A stretch of DNA of 64,000 nt from CAWDMN01 sp963803155. GTDB lineage: Bacteria > Acidobacteriota > Terriglobia > Versatilivoradales > Versatilivoraceae. This document shows positions 63,392-64,000 of the stretch, piece after piece. Positions within the stretch are counted from its first letter, which is position 1; each line of letters starts with the position of its first letter. Below the pieces are notes generated by a model that saw nothing but the letters and a program-made list of their open reading frames with translations, was not told the DNA's origin and ran no database searches. The position numbers and the translations under genes are program-made. The DNA lies in assembly GCA_963803155.1 (NCBI GenBank), contig CAWDMN010000041.1:1-64000 (forward strand), given 5' to 3'.

Positions 63392-64000
63392 ATGATCACG
63401 CAAAGAATCAAGATCCATGGCAATTCCGCGGACATTCCAGCCTTGGAGATTGCCTCAGCGGCAATTCTGCAGGGGAAAGTGATCGCCATTCCCACGGACA
63501 CTTATTATGCGTTAGCGGCGGATCCATTTAATCTGAAGGCGGTGCAGCAGGTTTTTCAGACCAAGGGACGTCTGTCATGGAAGCCCCTGCTGCTTCTTAT
63601 CGATTCCGTCGACCAAGCCGAAACCATAGCTGAAGACATTCCGGATCTTTTTTATGAAATCGCGGAAAATTTCTGGCCGGGACCATTGACCGTGATTTTG
63701 CCCGCCGGGAAAAATGTCCCTCTCAAAGTCACGGGCGGAACCGCCACGGTCGGAGTCCGGATTCCTTCCTGCAATTTTGCCCGAATGCTTTCGAGAGTGC
63801 TGGATCTTCCGCTCATTGGGACCAGCGCCAATCTCTCTACACACCCTGCTTGCGCGAGTGCTGATCAAGTGCTTGAACAATTGGGTGGCCAGATCGAGCT
63901 TGTGATCGACGGTGGAGCCTCAGCAGCCAAAACCGCCTCCACTCTGCTCGACCTCACTCATCAGCCGGCCCAGTTGCTGCGGGAAGGGGCCATTTCCGCC
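63392..64000 (+). CDS. TsaC/Sua5/YrdC-family threonylcarbamoyl-AMP synthase, 3' end outside window
   Basis: An open frame of 203 codons runs off the window end. TsaC/Sua5 proteins make threonylcarbamoyl-AMP from threonine, bicarbonate and ATP for the t6A modification of tRNAs. The start (MITQRIKIHGNS) leads to VIAIPTDTYYALAADP, the conserved PTDT motif. TKGRLSWKPLLLLI is the KxR...KP motif, FWPGPLTVILPA the WPGPLT motif, and GTSANLS the SxN motif. A second in-frame ATG at 63374 is possible; neither has a clear ribosome site. The presence of a C-terminal Sua5 domain cannot be judged from this window. Confidence 0.88.
   Translation, partial: MITQRIKIHGNSADIPALEIASAAILQGKVIAIPTDTYYALAADPFNLKAVQQVFQTKGRLSWKPLLLLIDSVDQAETIAEDIPDLFYEIAENFWPGPLTVILPAGKNVPLKVTGGTATVGVRIPSCNFARMLSRVLDLPLIGTSANLSTHPACASADQVLEQLGGQIELVIDGGASAAKTASTLLDLTHQPAQLLREGAISA

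Noticed and set aside
1..64000. CRISPR arrays, tRNA or rRNA genes, phage genes, integrases
   Set aside because: None seen by reading; the tandem array at 27171-27680 has units far too long and no spacer pattern for CRISPR.

Overview
The window is about 53% GC bacterial chromosome. It most likely comes from an Acidobacteriota genome, probably a soil or subsurface metagenome bin. The main reasons are a MacB/FtsX-type orphan permease of the acidobacterial duplicated kind (ADOP, 42540-45008), a pilB-pilT-pilC-pilS-pilR cluster in one orientation, an NtrY/NtrX pair next to it, and many secreted carbohydrate-active or carbohydrate-binding proteins. This assignment is inference from gene content. 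No rRNA or tRNA gene is present to confirm it, and I saw no CRISPR array, integrase or complete insertion sequence.

Layout. 0-4.7 kb: end of a SpoIIE/RsbU-type phosphatase, then an MrfA-like helicase and MrfB-like exonuclease pair. 4.7-7.7 kb: PLP decarboxylase, a tiny membrane protein, a family 9 glycosyltransferase. 7.7-20.1 kb: regulation and surface motility, with ntrX and ntrY on the minus strand divergent from pilB, pilT, pilC, pilS, pilR. 20.3-26.9 kb: a Tat-exported cellulase-like protein, GAPDH, a triple-malectin secreted protein and a VIT1/CCC1 metal transporter. 26.9-33.2 kb: a disturbed stretch with tandem hairpin repeats and three genes each broken by a single small indel (GxxExxY protein, DUF5916/CBM9-like protein, endonuclease Q-like protein). 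33.3-42.4 kb: MobA-like protein, a hydrolase-fold protein lacking its serine, an ArnT-like glycosyltransferase, an S9 peptidase, a VapB/VapC pair and a two-domain PPK2. 42.5-58 kb: ADOP permease, Gfo/Idh/MocA oxidoreductase, secreted nitrilase-fold enzyme, DegT/DnrJ aminotransferase, a membrane DUF protein, a hybrid kinase lacking its phospho-accepting histidine, an amidohydrolase and an SGNH hydrolase. 58-64 kb: GH29 fucosidase coupled to a 2-hydroxyacid dehydrogenase, RarA, a TrmH-family methyltransferase and the start of a TsaC/Sua5 gene.

Most genes are solitary with long spacers. The clear multi-gene units are mrfA-mrfB, ntrY-ntrX, the pil cluster, vapB-vapC and dehydrogenase-fucosidase. 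The spacers are rich in dispersed, often palindromic repeats. One composite family has copies at 33978, 36947, 37101 and 45426, two of them inverted relative to each other; a second GC-rich family lies near 46938, 48846, 54556 and 63219; a tandem array lies at 27171-27680.

I see no clear new defence or mobile system. The best leads are the decaying endonuclease Q-like gene with altered PHP-motif histidines, the histidine-less hybrid kinase, the repeat-flanked broken GxxExxY locus, and the composite repeats.
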